Origin: Apoda limacodes
Lineage: Eukaryota; Arthropoda; Insecta; Lepidoptera; Limacodidae
Assembly (NCBI GenBank): GCA_946406115.1
Contig: OX291544.1
Location: forward strand, 25,871,521 to 25,935,520
Reading direction: 5' to 3'
Length of the DNA stretch: 64,000 bases
Part shown: positions 24,000-35,411 of the stretch, in pieces
Layout of the letters: each line of letters opens with the position of its first letter
How positions within the stretch are numbered: position 1 is the stretch's first letter
Position numbers and translations under genes: made by a program
The notes under the pieces: generated by a model
The model's database searches: none
What the model was told of the DNA's origin: nothing
Seen by the model: only the letters and a program-made list of their open reading frames with translations

Positions 24000-24420
24000 G
24001 TAGTTTTTCACCGTGTGGGGTATCAGTTTAAAGGTCTTGATGAGCCGGTTCTAAAATTATATCACACTATTAATTTGGGGTACTTTGTTTCTTAAAATCC
24101 AAAAAGTATTTTTAAAACATACCAAGTTTGGGCCCCTCCAGGTAGAAGGCGGCTCAGTATTTTTCTCTTATATATATTATATTAATAATATTTTCCAAAT
24201 TGCTTTCAGGGGGTTAATGAGGATATAAACTGTCATTTAAGGTATATATATTTGAGAAAAATATTGAGCCGTTTTCTACCCAAACTTAGTATTTTTTGAA
24301 AATACTTTTACATATACTTACCCCAAAGGGAAATGTTCTGAGGAACTGCGGCTCAAAATTATTGTTTTGCCCTAAAGTACCTGTGTGCAAAACGGCTAAA
24401 CTCTACATTAATTTGCGGTT
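24000..24420. repeat. Imperfect ~0.4-kb foldback (hairpin) element
   Basis: The left arm (about 24025-24165) and right arm (about 24240-24385) are reverse complements. CAAGTTTGGGCCCCTCCAGG then AGGCGGCTCAGTATTTTTCT pairs with AGAAAAATATTGAGCCGTTT then CTACCCAAACTTAGTATTTT. Further out TGATGAGCCGGTTCTAAAAT pairs with GAACTGCGGCTCAAAATTAT. The centre is AT-rich (24165-24235). A non-autonomous foldback transposon is likely; no clear target duplication was identified. Confidence 0.65.
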
Positions 24421-24669
24421 TTTTCGCGTACACCTCGCCTGACGGGCGATTCTCCAGTTTCCGCCACTCCATAAATGATGATACCGAGCTATATATTGAC
24501 GCATATTCCGGGAGCAAGCCAACCTGCTCCTTCATCTACCTATAAATAACTTGGTATTTTTAAGATTGTAAGTGCCCAAGCATTACTGCAAGAAGTTTTG
24601 ACCTTCGGTCTGGTAAAGGGAGTTATGTGTAGCGGATCTTCTTCACATATCTTGTTAAACGGAATAAAT

Positions 24670-25085
24670 TAACTTTATAGTAGCAACAATACACTTTTAT
24701 TAAATCAAATAAGTAGATTTGTACAAGCTACAATAGTCTTTTCAGTTTCAAATAAGAGCTTGATAGAAGCAACAATGTACCTTACTACATTCTAATAAAT
24801 ATCTTAATACAAAATGCAATAAGTGTTTTTATTTTAAAATAAGTAGCTTGATAGGATCTGTAATGCTTTTTAATTTATAAAAGCTACAATTAATCGTTTG
24901 AGATTTTAATAAGATAAATGATGGAAGTAAAAATGATCCTTTTGATTTAAAATGAATGGCTTTATACAGACAACAATATACTATTTTAATTTCAAAAAAC
25001 TTACTTTACACAAGCTACAATAAGTATTGTTACTTACAAATAAACAGTTTAATTGACTCATCAACAATTTTAAGTTCATATCTGT
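24670..25085 (+). repeat. Degenerate minisatellite, 43-44 bp unit
   Basis: Unit starts recur at about 24672, 24716, 24758, 24802, 24846, 24961, 25005 and 25048. The rough unit is 'ttgatacaagcaacaatagt' followed by 'tttttattttaaaataagtagc'. Individual units differ at many positions. The short frame at 24956-25141 lies inside it and is not a gene. Confidence 0.65.
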
Positions 25086-25111
25086 TGACAAAATACTTTA
25101 TAGGCTCGTAT

Positions 25112-25312
25112 TTAAATAAAAAAGTTGGTTGCTGCAAATAATATTTTGATTCCATCAGTAAATTTTTTTTTCAGTGACCATCCCAGCTCCGTCCAGAAAT
25201 CCACAAAGCATCTGATGTTATTCAGCGCATCTCTCATGGTTTGTGGATTATTAAGGATCTTTGTCCATTGGTCGCTCACGCTTTTGCACCTTACCTTGCC
25301 ATAACAGTACAA
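25112..25312 (-). CDS. Unrecognised short open frame (doubtful)
   Basis: A 66-codon frame whose central part (residues about 12-46: S-V-S-D-Q-W-T-K-I-L ... F-V-D-F-W-T-E-L-G-W-S-L) has a more protein-like composition than its neighbours, in locally less AT-rich sequence (25175-25310). I do not recognise a family. It has no partner exon that I can see, and the tail after GWS is a poly-lysine run from an A tract. It could be a relic of a gene or retroelement, or chance. Confidence 0.15.
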   Translation of the reverse strand: MYCYGKVRCKSVSDQWTKILNNPQTMRDALNNIRCFVDFWTELGWSLKKKFTDGIKILFAATNFFI

Positions 25313-25843
25313 TTAAGTATGTACAAGTATACAGTTACTGTTCAGGCATTTGATAAAATCAGCTAAGTAATTTGATATAAATTTACCATATACGACTTTA
25401 TGTAAAATATAATAGAGACAAGTACAATTGATCATTACATACAATAAAGTTGGAACTAGACGATTTCTATACATACGAGTTATTAAGTATTTATTTAATT
25501 TCTTCGAGAGTGAATAACCAGTTTTAAAAACTAGATTTCGACGAATCTAATTTAAACATAATAAATATTGATATTTCGTGTTAATTCTGAAAATAGTAAG
25601 GACGATAAGGAATTGATTATGGACTAAACTAGACGTATATACCTACCAGTTAGGTTTTTCTTGAAATATTTGGGTCGACCTAACAGAAAATCAACCATAG
25701 TAGAATTTAGAACATTGTCACAAAATTGACCGCAAGATATGATAATTTCATCCGACTCCTTGCCAATTGATACACTCTTCAAACAAAATAATATTGCACG
25801 AAAATACAAACACAACAACCCGTAATAACAAATGGCCTTATTT
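25313..25843. other. No recognised feature
   Basis: AT-rich; a 64-codon minus-strand frame at 25624-25818 has no recognisable product. Confidence 0.4.
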
Positions 25844-26726
25844 CAAGGGCGTAGCCAGGTTTTGGTCTAGGGGGGGCAGACTAAGTATAAAATGTTATTT
25901 CCATACGGCAAGAATGGCATTGTAGGCACTATACTTTATTATTATTCACATGGTAAAACTCCATAGGCGTGGAGCTACTTCTGCTCTTCATCCCCCCGAC
26001 CGACCTCGGCACGGTCGAAAAACTATTGTTAGGCGGCCTCGGCACGTTCTTACGGCCCCAGACGACGATTTCCGCTATCCGGATAGCGAAATTAGTCTCA
26101 ACGACCTCCCCTAATAGGGCATCCCCCTTACACGACGCCGATCGTCGGCGAACGAACGAATGCACGAGGTATCAAAGAGTGTCGGGGCGCTTTTCGCCCC
26201 CACTCTCTCGCAATCGCAACCGCGTAACGGGGAACACCCCACCTGGCGCTGGCAATTCAAATATCGCGGGCAATAGGCAGGTCCGCAGCGAATTAGCCGT
26301 CCAGATTACATTGCGCGCACTCAAAGCGTTTGTCGAAAACCGCCGACAATAGGCAGAAACCAACGTGCGCCCTGCGAATACACGTAGTTGATTATTGTGC
26401 GTTGGCGAACACATTAAAATGTAAGGGAAATGTTGCATTGCATGTTGTGTTGTAAATAATTTGTACGCACCTTAAGACGATCCTGTAGTGACGCCCGTAC
26501 AAAATTGCTACTGAAGCAATGGCGCGCCAACACAACTTAACATCAAAACACTTACGAACTGTCACTACACGTGGAAGGTTGAACGAACGACTGTTGAAAG
26601 ACGGTGCAGTGTAGTAGCAGTAAAAAATGCGGGCGATCCGAACAGGTACGTTTTATATGACTAAATTATCCCGAAAATATGCCAAACCCAGCTGCCCCCC
26701 CCTGCCCGTACCTGCCTACGCCCATG
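25844..26726. mobile_element. hAT-type non-autonomous DNA transposon, 883 bp
   Basis: It begins CAAGGGCGTAGCCAGG and ends CCTGCCTACGCCCATG, which are inverted repeats with two mismatches in 16. It is flanked by a perfect 8-bp direct repeat CCTTATTT at 25836-25843 and 26727-26734. Termini close to CAGGGGCGTAG with 8-bp duplications are the hallmark of hAT elements. The interior (25930-26660) is GC-rich compared with its surroundings. The 127-codon open frame at 25969-26352 contains no hAT transposase motif that I can see. The perfect duplication argues for a fairly recent insertion. Confidence 0.85.
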
Positions 26727-26734
26727 CCTTATTT

Positions 26735-27647
26735 ATACAACAGTATATATTATGTACTATTAGGTACCAATAGAGTCTTGACACGTCCCATTACCCTACG
26801 TTAAGACGTTTTTAAATTCTTATCTCAATAAGATTTTATTTAGAAAATTAGACGTATGATATATCGGAGTTGTCTTGTAATCCGCGTTTTTTTTCTTAAT
26901 AATTTTAATGCCTTAAGTTAAATAGTTATGCTAGTGTTGCCGTAACAAAAATAAAAGGTAGTTGTCTTGGTTTTCACGTAATCCGTATTATAGCATGACC
27001 AGTTTTTTGTAATTACCCAGGGTTTGTTAGAACCTTACTAATATTCAGAACATTATATTAATACTCTATTATGGTTCTATTATTTTAGGATAATTAGCCG
27101 TTTAATCTAGATAGATCATATTTATCTAGGATTCTATAACAATAGCCTAAGCAACAAAACTAATATTATACTTAAAGGATGTAATGGGGGGGGGGGGCTC
27201 AAAGACCACGTAGGTTTAACCTGAAACCTGAAACAAAAGAGAGGCGACCAGGAGAAAGCCGAACTACAACGTCAAGGTTGGTTAGGTTGTGATTGTCCAC
27301 GTGCCCTTTTTAAAGTCACAGACAAGAATACCTTGGGGGCTGCGATAGTAGGAACACTTGAATAGTGCGGCTTGGTTTTATTGCTTAGCAATCGAACGGT
27401 TTTATAATTGGGACATCGGTTAAGTATTTCGCCAACTTTATTTCTTGGATATTTGAATTGCCTGGCCGGGTTCTTAAAGAGAAAAATATTTTAACGGTTA
27501 GTCTTTTAAATTTGTAATTATTTACTGGCAGGGCATTCCTTTCATAACCTGGTTACTCAACCTAAATACTTGAAGCACGGGTGTTAGGTAAGGTTGTCCA
27601 CAGTAATATTGGGTTTCCAGTTAGTAAACCCAGTCCAAAATTATAAA
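26735..27647. other. No gene; a run of 12 G
   Basis: Contains an uninterrupted poly-G run of 12 at 27186-27197, otherwise AT-rich unassigned sequence. Confidence 0.5.
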
Positions 27648-27945
27648 AGACTAGCTTTTGCCCGCGGCTCCGCCCGCCGTAAATTTGGTTATCGGCGTGG
27701 GATTCTTACAGCAACTCTTTGATTATTTGCCGTAGCAAACTTTTGCTGCAGCTATGGCTTGTTCGTGGAATTTGGTTATAGTTACTCCTGTAGTTTTTTT
27801 TGAATTTTCCGGAATGAAAATCTATAAGGGAAATAAATCTATCTATGAATCTATGCCAAGTTTCATCCTGATCCATCCAGTGGTTAAAGCGTGATTGAGT
27901 AACATGCATCCAAACTTTTCTCATTTATATTATTAATGGGATAGC
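27648..27945 (+). repeat. GCCCGCGGCT...TATAATATTAGTA family copy
   Basis: Starts GACTAGCTTTTGCCCGCGGC and TCCGCCCGCCGTAAATTTGG, has TATGCCAAGTTTCATCCTGA and the CGTGATTGAGTAACATGCAT block, and ends CTCATTTATATTATTAATGG. This is the best 5' end of the family in the window. Confidence 0.75.
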
Positions 27946-28027
27946 AGGTAATTAATGAATTTTGCCTAAATCGTTATCGGCGTATCGGTAATTATCCTAA
28001 TGACTCCTTAATTATACCTAAGAGGAA

Positions 28028-28256
28028 ATAGTTCGTTTAGGCTCGGTTTTAGTTATTCCAGCGGGAACTTCTAAAGTTTATAAAAGTTGGAGGGGTTAGA
28101 AAGAGACAAAAAGTAGCCTATGTCTCTCTCCATCCCTTCAACTATCTCTACTTAAAAAATCACGTCAATCCGTCGCTCCGCTTTGCCGTGAAAGACGGAC
28201 AAACAAACAGACACACACACACAAATACACTTTCCCATTTATAATATTAGTATGGA
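28028..28256 (+). repeat. Second, 5'-truncated copy of the same family in tandem
   Basis: Starts inside the family at TAGTTCGTTTAGGCTCGGTT, continues with AAAAAGTAGCCTATGTCTCT and ends ACACACACACACAAATAC then CCATTTATAATATTAGTATG. The two copies lie head to tail about 80 bp apart. Confidence 0.65.
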
Positions 28257-29139
28257 TTATAGTGTGTGAATTCTTTTTTGTCGTTAGCGAAATTACATTT
28301 TGATAATGTTTCCACTATACGAAGAAAACTCCAAGAAAAGTCGCTAGTTTCGGGTTATTTTTAAGAAAATACTTATGTACGGTTTTGTTAATTTTATGTA
28401 AGATTTAATATTGCTAGATAAAAAAACCAAAGGTTGTTATTAGTAAATACCAAATAGATACCCAATAATTCACATATTAATATCTCGGTCACCTATATAT
28501 ATTTAATGCTTTTTTGCACTTTGTCAGTACTTCACTCAACAAAACTTAATGTAGGTAGGTGCAATGTTTGTATTTCGGGTTATTTGTGCAGTCTGTTAGA
28601 CTTTGTGTCCCTCATGATACTAGTATCAGGATTTTATTTTAGAATAATCTAGATTAATATTCATAAAGTTTGAATAAATAATATTCCTTCAGTCCTAGAC
28701 ATTGGATTTTATTATTGTATTGTTAAACCTATATAAATTAATAATGGAACCCGTATCTTCCTTATTCATACGGACATCTTAAAATAGTATGTACAATTAG
28801 ATACGATTTAATAGCGACCTCTATTAGATTTTCCCTATACCTGGTTGTGTTTTCCGATAACACTTAGCAGTACAACTGATTGGATACGAGGATCCTCGTT
28901 CGATATACAGATAGCGGTTTGTCACAGTTATAATTTATTTTTATTGAGCACAGTTTTCAACAAAAATGAAACAAATAAATGAGGCTTGCAAGTGAAAGGA
29001 CTTTAGGGATTTTTAGGGATGACTACCTATTAAACTACATAAAATGCGACCGCGAGCGGGGCCCGTATTATTTTATATCACGAAATAATTTTGTTAGGTT
29101 TACCGAGGCTTTGGATGGTAGGAAATAGGATTAAAATAT
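28257..29139. other. No recognised gene
   Basis: AT-rich. A short perfect dyad CGAGGATCCTCG occurs near 28887-28898. Confidence 0.4.
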
Positions 29140-29830
29140 TTTTTTATAACTTTACGGCTCTATTACTAGTAGGTTAACTGGACATACCTAGCATATCTTC
29201 TTAACCCACCTTCTAAAGTTTGTATTAAGACAACTAGGATTTTACTAGTCGGTTACTTATGAACTTTGCCTAGTTTGTATATTATTATAGTCAGCATCCG
29301 TTTATAAACGGATTCGTTTTCAAAGGAGGTCTAACTAAAGATATTAATGGTGTTTATAACTATAAACATACTCGACTATGGCCTTGTGTAAAGATAGTTG
29401 ATGGATTTAATCCATTTACAATTTCATGACTTTTAACACTCAAGGGGTAGCCAGTACTATTACTAGTCGATTAGTTACGTATCTAGTCTTACAAGGATGA
29501 CATTATGGTGAATCTCTGAACACAGTAATTAGTTAATACTTCACGGTTTATTACGAGAAGGGGGTGGCTAAAGATCCTAATAGTGTTGAAAAATATTTTA
29601 GACTTAAGTTTTGTGTTAGGCTAGTTAATAATTTCAATTCTTATTTAAATTTAGTTTATAATTTCACGACTTTTCACACCCAAAGGATAGCCAGAGATAC
29701 TTCTAGTATATTGTTTTCCATGCATTGTTAAAATCATTAGTTAATAGGGGTTTAAACCTTCACGACTCTTTACCACAGTGAAATAGTTAAGGATGATACC
29801 AGATGATACAGGTGTTATAAATGTCTTTAA
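29140..29830 (+). repeat. Degenerate tandem array, about 115-123 bp unit
   Basis: The sequence AATTTCATGACTTTTAACAC with GGGGTAGCCAGTACTATTAC (29420) recurs in altered form at 29538 (CTTCACGGTTTATTACGAGA), 29661 (AATTTCACGACTTTTCACAC) and 29759 (CCTTCACGACTCTTTACCAC). Earlier partial matches are near 29325 (CTAAAGATATTAATGGTGTT versus CTAAAGATCCTAATAGTGTT at 29568). Spacings of about 118, 123 and 98 bp fit an old array. Confidence 0.5.
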
Positions 29831-30644
29831 ATATCATATCCTTATATGAAATAGCATATCCTAAAAAAACTTTCACTAATAAGCTAAAGCGTTTCTGTCT
29901 TTTATAACTATTTGTATGTTTGTTCGACAATAACTTTAGTACCGTCGCGCCGATATTTATGATTTCTGGTGCGAAAGTAGTTGAGGCCTAGAACTTCTGA
30001 GTTGGAACATAAACAGGATCTGTCAAGGGTTTTGGCAGGTATGACGTGCAAAAGGGGTAAAAACTACAAGGTCGTTAAATATCCCCGAGCGGGGTATTAA
30101 ATAAAAGGGCGTAACCTTAATGACAATCATTGGGTACCACCGAACTAATCTGATGATATGTATGCCAGTTACATGTGTTTTTAGATGCAAGTAATTAAAA
30201 AAACTATGTTCTCTCAGTTTCTAATAATGGTTCTCAGTTCGCTGCGATTCACTAGTTTTTTATACCAGGTTTCATTACATTCTTGGGAGTTTCTGAATAA
30301 AATGACTGTGACATATGGATGGAGAGACATCTAGAAAAAAATAAGATTTGACTATGGAACCCTAAAAATAAAGTTCTCGACGGAATTACAATTTTCTAGT
30401 TTGAATTAAAGGCACCTACAATATAATTATAGTTTTATTTTACGCTCTGATTTATTACTCGAAGACGCTAAGACCGAATAAAGTTAAAAATACATTTATG
30501 CTATGCTAATACCCGAAAGTCATTGTCCTGTCTGAAAAAGGTTTGCTTGCTATAAGCGAGTTTAGTAGACGTTTTTCGATTTGCATTGTCGATAAAAAAT
30601 CCTCAAATAATTAACAAATAAACAAATATTTTTGAACTTTACAC
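29831..30644. other. No recognised gene
   Basis: A weak match to the 3' end of the GTGCGAG family (ACTATGGAACCCTAAAAATA, near 30353) is the only feature seen. Confidence 0.4.
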
Positions 30645-30875
30645 ACAGTGCCTAAGGTCTGGTCCCAAACTAAGCAAAGCTTGTGCTTTGGGTACCAAAC
30701 AATGGATACAAATACATAATTCCTTTTTTTTTGTAAATACGTACATATTATACATAGAAAATTTTCAAGACAAATATTTGTAATAAATGTTTGTCTTGTG
30801 CGGGAATCAAACCCACGCCCCTCAATTTAGCAGTCGGGTCACGGCCCCTCCCTAATGAGCCGACAATCTTAAAAT
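30645..30875 (-). repeat. tRNA-related SINE, minus strand
   Basis: Read in reverse, CGTGGGTTTGATTCCCGCAC at 30802-30821 is a pol III B-box-like motif, followed by AAGACAAACATTTATTACAA and then CACAAGCTTTGCTTAGTTTG with a GGACC end. This is the order of an abundant lepidopteran SINE whose body contains 'aagctaagcaaagcttgt'. The copy at 39620-39738 has the same head. It is a retroposon, not a tRNA gene: there is no cloverleaf. Confidence 0.75.
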
Positions 30876-32589
30876 AAAAACCAAGAATCTGATTACAGCG
30901 CCACCTTTCGGGTTTAATTGTGACTGTAAGCCATCCAGGGACCCCTCAAATACACACAAATTTCATCGAAATTGGTCTAGCTTAGGAGGAGTTCAGTGAC
31001 TTACATACTTACAGAAGAATTATATAAATAAAGATATTTGAAATTTATGAAAATGTATAAAAAATCCTTATTCTTTTATTATAAAATAAATTTTCAAATA
31101 AGACATTTTTATGGAACAAATCTTAATACTTTCAAGTAGACATTGATCGCTGATTTCTAAGACTTTGATTGGAATAGTTTATTCATAATAAATTAACAAA
31201 TATTGGGTTCAGATTTGAAATTTCAAATTTTGAGTTACAAATCAACAAAATTTAGATAATTAAAAAAACATTAACTTAGACCGAGCTAAGATGCCCTAAA
31301 AAGTGTGTTTTCTTTTAAATGTATTAGCACAAAAGGCAATATATGACTGATACACATCCTGTTGTGAATGATATAATGTGTATTGGTTCTTATATTGTTA
31401 TCCTCGTCACGTAGTCAGCAGACCGCTCCGGCACCCTCAGCTTTGTTCTGTAATAAAAGAGTCTGTTAGGGATGGAACTTGGTTGTTATTTCTAACTCCT
31501 TGCGTTATAATGGGCTTTTAACCGAAATTACTTCCTGACTTCCATTGGTTAGTTAGAATCATCCTTATTAATAGTTCAGCTTTCTGATGTGTGTTTTCAA
31601 AAAAAATATCTTTTTGCTAGTTCTTTTTTGAGCATTATATAAAAACATCTGTGTTTTAAAGTAACATGATGAGTTAGTTAAAATGGGGATGCTTTCAGTA
31701 GTTTCAGCTGAGCCACTTCTTACGGAGTTGTGAAAAGAGCTCTGCGTGCTTAGGGGTTTGGCCATAGAAGACACAATTGAGACCGTCACACACGTAACTA
31801 TAATATACATATATTAATATGTATAACAAAATATATGCATACAAAACTAAAATATATTTATAGCTGCATGTGTGGTCATTTAAAGATTACTATATAAAGC
31901 ATATCGTAAATGCATTGTTATCATTTATATTCATTATTCATTCAAACAAAGTCCATAACACACAAAGCTATAATAAATATTATATTTATTTCAACAGTCT
32001 AATTAAAGCCTGAAAACGCCTCTAGTTCCAGTACTTATGTCATACGTACGTTGCTTAGTTTTTTTATTTCTTAGTAATTAGTTTAGTATATTTATTTATC
32101 CATTAAGAATTACACTATTTATAAAAGATTAAGGTTGTTTTTAGTACCTACCAGTCCTACGAGCGAGGGTAAAGGTTTTGGGGTCACAAAACTGCTCATT
32201 TGAGACAGCTAGTCATATTTATAACTAGCTGTAAAAGTTACATTGGCACAAACTAAATATTTATACATTACTTACCTTGGACATGTAAACTTTTTATTAT
32301 ACCATACAGTGGACCGAGCATTATATTCTTTCTATTCTTCGCTGGTTCCCAGAAAATATTACCTCAAATAAATCACACTGAATTACGTTTACCTAATGGT
32401 AAATACCATGAATAAAATCAAAGTTATTTACCTCAGTAAAAAAGTTGGAAGGAATAAGTTGTTATTACCTCAGTAGACAAGTATAACTTTAACAAAATAA
32501 AATAGAATTTAGTTTTATTTTATGATAAGGATAAGATAATTGGAGATTAAAATATTAATTTATTTTAGAAGGTAAATCTGCGGGGCGAT
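30876..32589. other. 1.7 kb without recognised genes
   Basis: Very AT-rich (for example 31800-31990). The open frame at 31568-31810 (minus) has no recognisable product. Confidence 0.4.
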
Positions 32590-33346
32590 TTAAGTCGGTA
32601 AGAACCATCTGGTTCCGAGATGACGACTCACAAAGTTGTGCTCAAGTTTGTAGCCGCGATAATTTAAGTATAATGTATCGGCCGGGCAGGATATGTGCGT
32701 CTCCGTTAGAAAAAGAATAGTCGGCTGCGCAGTTTCAACATAGTATTGGACCTCGTTAAGATTGGCGTGAAAACCCCTTATGTTGCGGAAATCCACATTG
32801 AATGTGGAAGGAGTGGCCACTGAAAAAACTCTCTTTTTTCTTTTAATTCTTGCCATTTTTAAAAAGTTACTTATACTAAAGATGAATATTCATTGCACAG
32901 ACAGCATTGAGGCACTAGAATTGTTAAAGCTTAGCACAGATAATACTGTTGCTGGCCCGGCAAGCGGCCCCCTGATCCCTCTCTGTTGTAGTAGCTGGGT
33001 CCACTCCAGTCCCCTTGCCGGCACGACTACTAGTTCAGAGACTTTACAAAGGTTGGCGGAGATTAACTGTTCCATGGGTGCGGGAACCCGTTCAACCTGC
33101 GCGCGGCCAGCGTTCAGCCGTTTCACTAGGTCTCCCAGACGTCTACTCCAAGCAATGACAGCAACAAGCACTACTGGTCCTCTGCTGTCCGCGCAGCGAA
33201 TCCTTAGGAGCTATGGCAAACTTACTCACCACCAGGAACACAACACTACTGAATGTAAGCGTTATTATGGCCGCGGTTTTCTGTTAGGTGGTGGGGTACT
33301 TCCCCAGTTCAGTGCCCTACCTCCCTTCAATGTCGAACCTATTTAA
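32590..33346 (-). pseudogene. 5' part of a LINE: leader/ORF1-like region and start of the endonuclease
   Basis: On the minus strand, 33345-32890 holds a leader with a 93-codon open frame (R-L-G-D-L-V-K-R-L-N-A-G-R-A-Q-V...). It is followed by a frame from 32856 whose residues 18-60 read T-F-N-V-D-F-R-N-I-R-G-F-H-A-N-L ... L-F-L-T-E-T-H-I. The N-I-R-G pattern and the Glu of L-T-E-T are the first motifs of the APE-type endonuclease of non-LTR retrotransposons, which nicks target DNA. The match stops near residue 75 (about 32630), so most of the endonuclease and all of the reverse transcriptase are absent. The sequence is clearly less AT-rich than its surroundings, consistent with a fairly recent fragment. 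Confidence 0.75.
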
Positions 33347-34944
33347 GCTTTAGTTGTAAGGTTTGCTTATTGATCGTGGTCAAATGTCACTTACAAGTAC
33401 GTACTTTATGCAAAGAGTTTCTCAAATTACTATGATACTGCTGTCGGTTTTTTAATTTTAAAAATTAAAGTTTTAGGGAATAAAAAATGATTTTAACAAT
33501 TTGCACTAAAGTTGCAAATCCTGTTAAGATTCAATTACGCCGCTCCCCGTAATTGGACGTCTACTTAATTTTGGTTTTCCTAATCTCCCTTTTCGTAATG
33601 GGCGATACAACTTAAGTTAATGTAGGGCAAATTATCCTGAAATGTTTTTCTCACGCAATTTGCTCGTCCTTCCGCTCTTTGACCCACATTCTTTTAGGTT
33701 ATCAGTATATCTGAACAGCAAACTCGTCCCCTTAGTCGTAGATAACGTCGAAGTCGCAAAAATACTTACTGAGATATTTGTAAATACCTGTTTGCTTGTT
33801 TGTTATTGCTTATCGTCGCTAAACAGTAACCAATCAAGCTGCATCTTCGTACAGAAATAGTTGAAGGGGAGTAGAACGACTAGGTAACTTTCTTTAAAGG
33901 AAAAATCAAAATTTCCCGAAGAAATAACCGTAACCGTATTCCACGGGGACGTTTTATGGCAGCTGCAATCTGCTATAGCAAATTTGGTTACTACAAAATA
34001 AAAACTTTATTGACATAATTTTACGGCAACACCTGGATTTTGTAGCAATAAATAGCTCTAGCTATAATACGTCTACATAGAATACGGTAACAGTTATTCC
34101 TGTGGGATCCTTTGAATTTTCGGTAGAAATGTAACCTAGTCCGTCTCCGTTCCTTCAACAATATCTATATAACAAATAAACCCACAAACAGATTTTCATA
34201 GAACGTTTGTAACCATATTCCACGTAGACGTATAATAGCGACAGCCATATAGCTTGCTAAATAAAAACCAGAGAGTAGCTATGTATAGCTTGTGTTAATA
34301 AAAAAAATAATTATTGTAGAATCATAGAAATCCCACGCCGATAACCAAATTTAGCGCAGGCAAAGCATTGAGAAAAATTAGTGTATTATAACTAAAATCA
34401 TTCTCATAACAAAAAGAAAACATAAATAATTTTATGAATTCATTCGATTTGTTTTCACATCAAAACAAAAGAAATACTTTGAACCGTAAATATTCTTTAC
34501 CTACAAACTATTCTTACCGTTATAGATACACGTGTCTTAAAAACAACAAATAATTTTCCTGGAAAGGTAGGAGAGGTAATATATGATTTTCTGTTTCAAT
34601 TGCTTCCGAATCTCTCTTACAATTTATTGTATGCACTTGAGTATATCAGAAATAGCTCTGAAAGAGGAGCGTTGACCGGGTTATTGATATCATCGACGGA
34701 GATACAATAACATATTATTGCACTCTGCTCTGATAGTAAATATTCATCTTGTTATAGTAATTTATGATTTTATCGCATTTTATTTACGGGGCCGATATGG
34801 GTAAAATTTCTTCTTAAATATGTGCAAATTATATTTTTTATTTGTTGTCGATGAATAATGTGATAAGTTAAAATTCTCAAGAATTATTTATTTATGTAAG
34901 GAAACTGCCAGTTTAAGATCATTATATTACGAGATATTGTCTTT
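33347..34944. other. No gene; scattered retroposon relics
   Basis: At 34318-34378 AATCCCACGCCGATAACCAA followed by ATTTAGCGCAGGCAAAGC is a minus-strand 5' end of the GCCCGCGG family. CCGTATTCCACGGGGACGTT (33935) and CCATATTCCACGTAGACGTA (34212) look like two further diverged pieces. No coding region. Confidence 0.45.
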
Positions 34945-35035
34945 TTTAATTTGACAGCTGTCATCGGAAATAAAGATCTTCATGAGATTTATCATTCCTG
35001 CAAATAAACTACTAGTCTACGATCAATGGATACTC
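34945..35035 (+). repeat. Solitary unit of the GACAGCTGTC satellite
   Basis: TTTGACAGCTGTCATCGGAA, AAAGATCTTCATGAGATTTA, AACTACTAGTCTACGATCAA follow the unit of the array at 51925-52705 almost base for base. Confidence 0.75.
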
Positions 35036-35099
35036 AATGTATCTGTCAATCAAAATAAATAATGATAATAAATAATAATAAAAAAAATCGCTACAGTAA

Positions 35100-35220
35100 A
35101 TGAATGTTCCGTGGCACTACTAGTATTAAATCAGTAGTGCTACGGTAAATGATTTTTAACCGTGCCACTTCTAATAGTGCTACCGGTAGTGCCACAGTTA
35201 ATTCGTGGCATTAGGTGCTC
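35100..35220. repeat. Cluster of short palindromes around GTGCCAC / AGTAGTGC
   Basis: CCGTGGCACTACTAGT pairs with CAGTAGTGCTACGG (35109-35146; about 12 of 14 bases). Further GTGCCACTTCTAATAGTGCT and ACCGGTAGTGCCACAGTTAA repeat the motif. A small foldback element is possible. Confidence 0.5.
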
Positions 35221-35411
35221 GCCAGTTAATATAGAATAGATAAATTAAAAAAGTCGTTATTATCAATCTTATAAACTACGTCACATAAACACTAAATTGA
35301 TATATATAAATGAGAAATTAAGATCTTATGAAAATAAGGGGGAATTCAGTTCACAATGATAAACAAAATGTCACAAAAATCATCATAACGACCTTATTGA
35401 TTCAGTATATT

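Noticed and set aside
25969..26352. Open frame of 127 codons
   Set aside because: Lies entirely inside the hAT-type element, has no transposase motif, and the antisense strand is equally open because the region is GC-rich.
32780..33346. Open frame of 188 codons on the plus strand
   Set aside because: It is the antisense of the LINE leader and endonuclease start, which gives the recognisable protein on the other strand.
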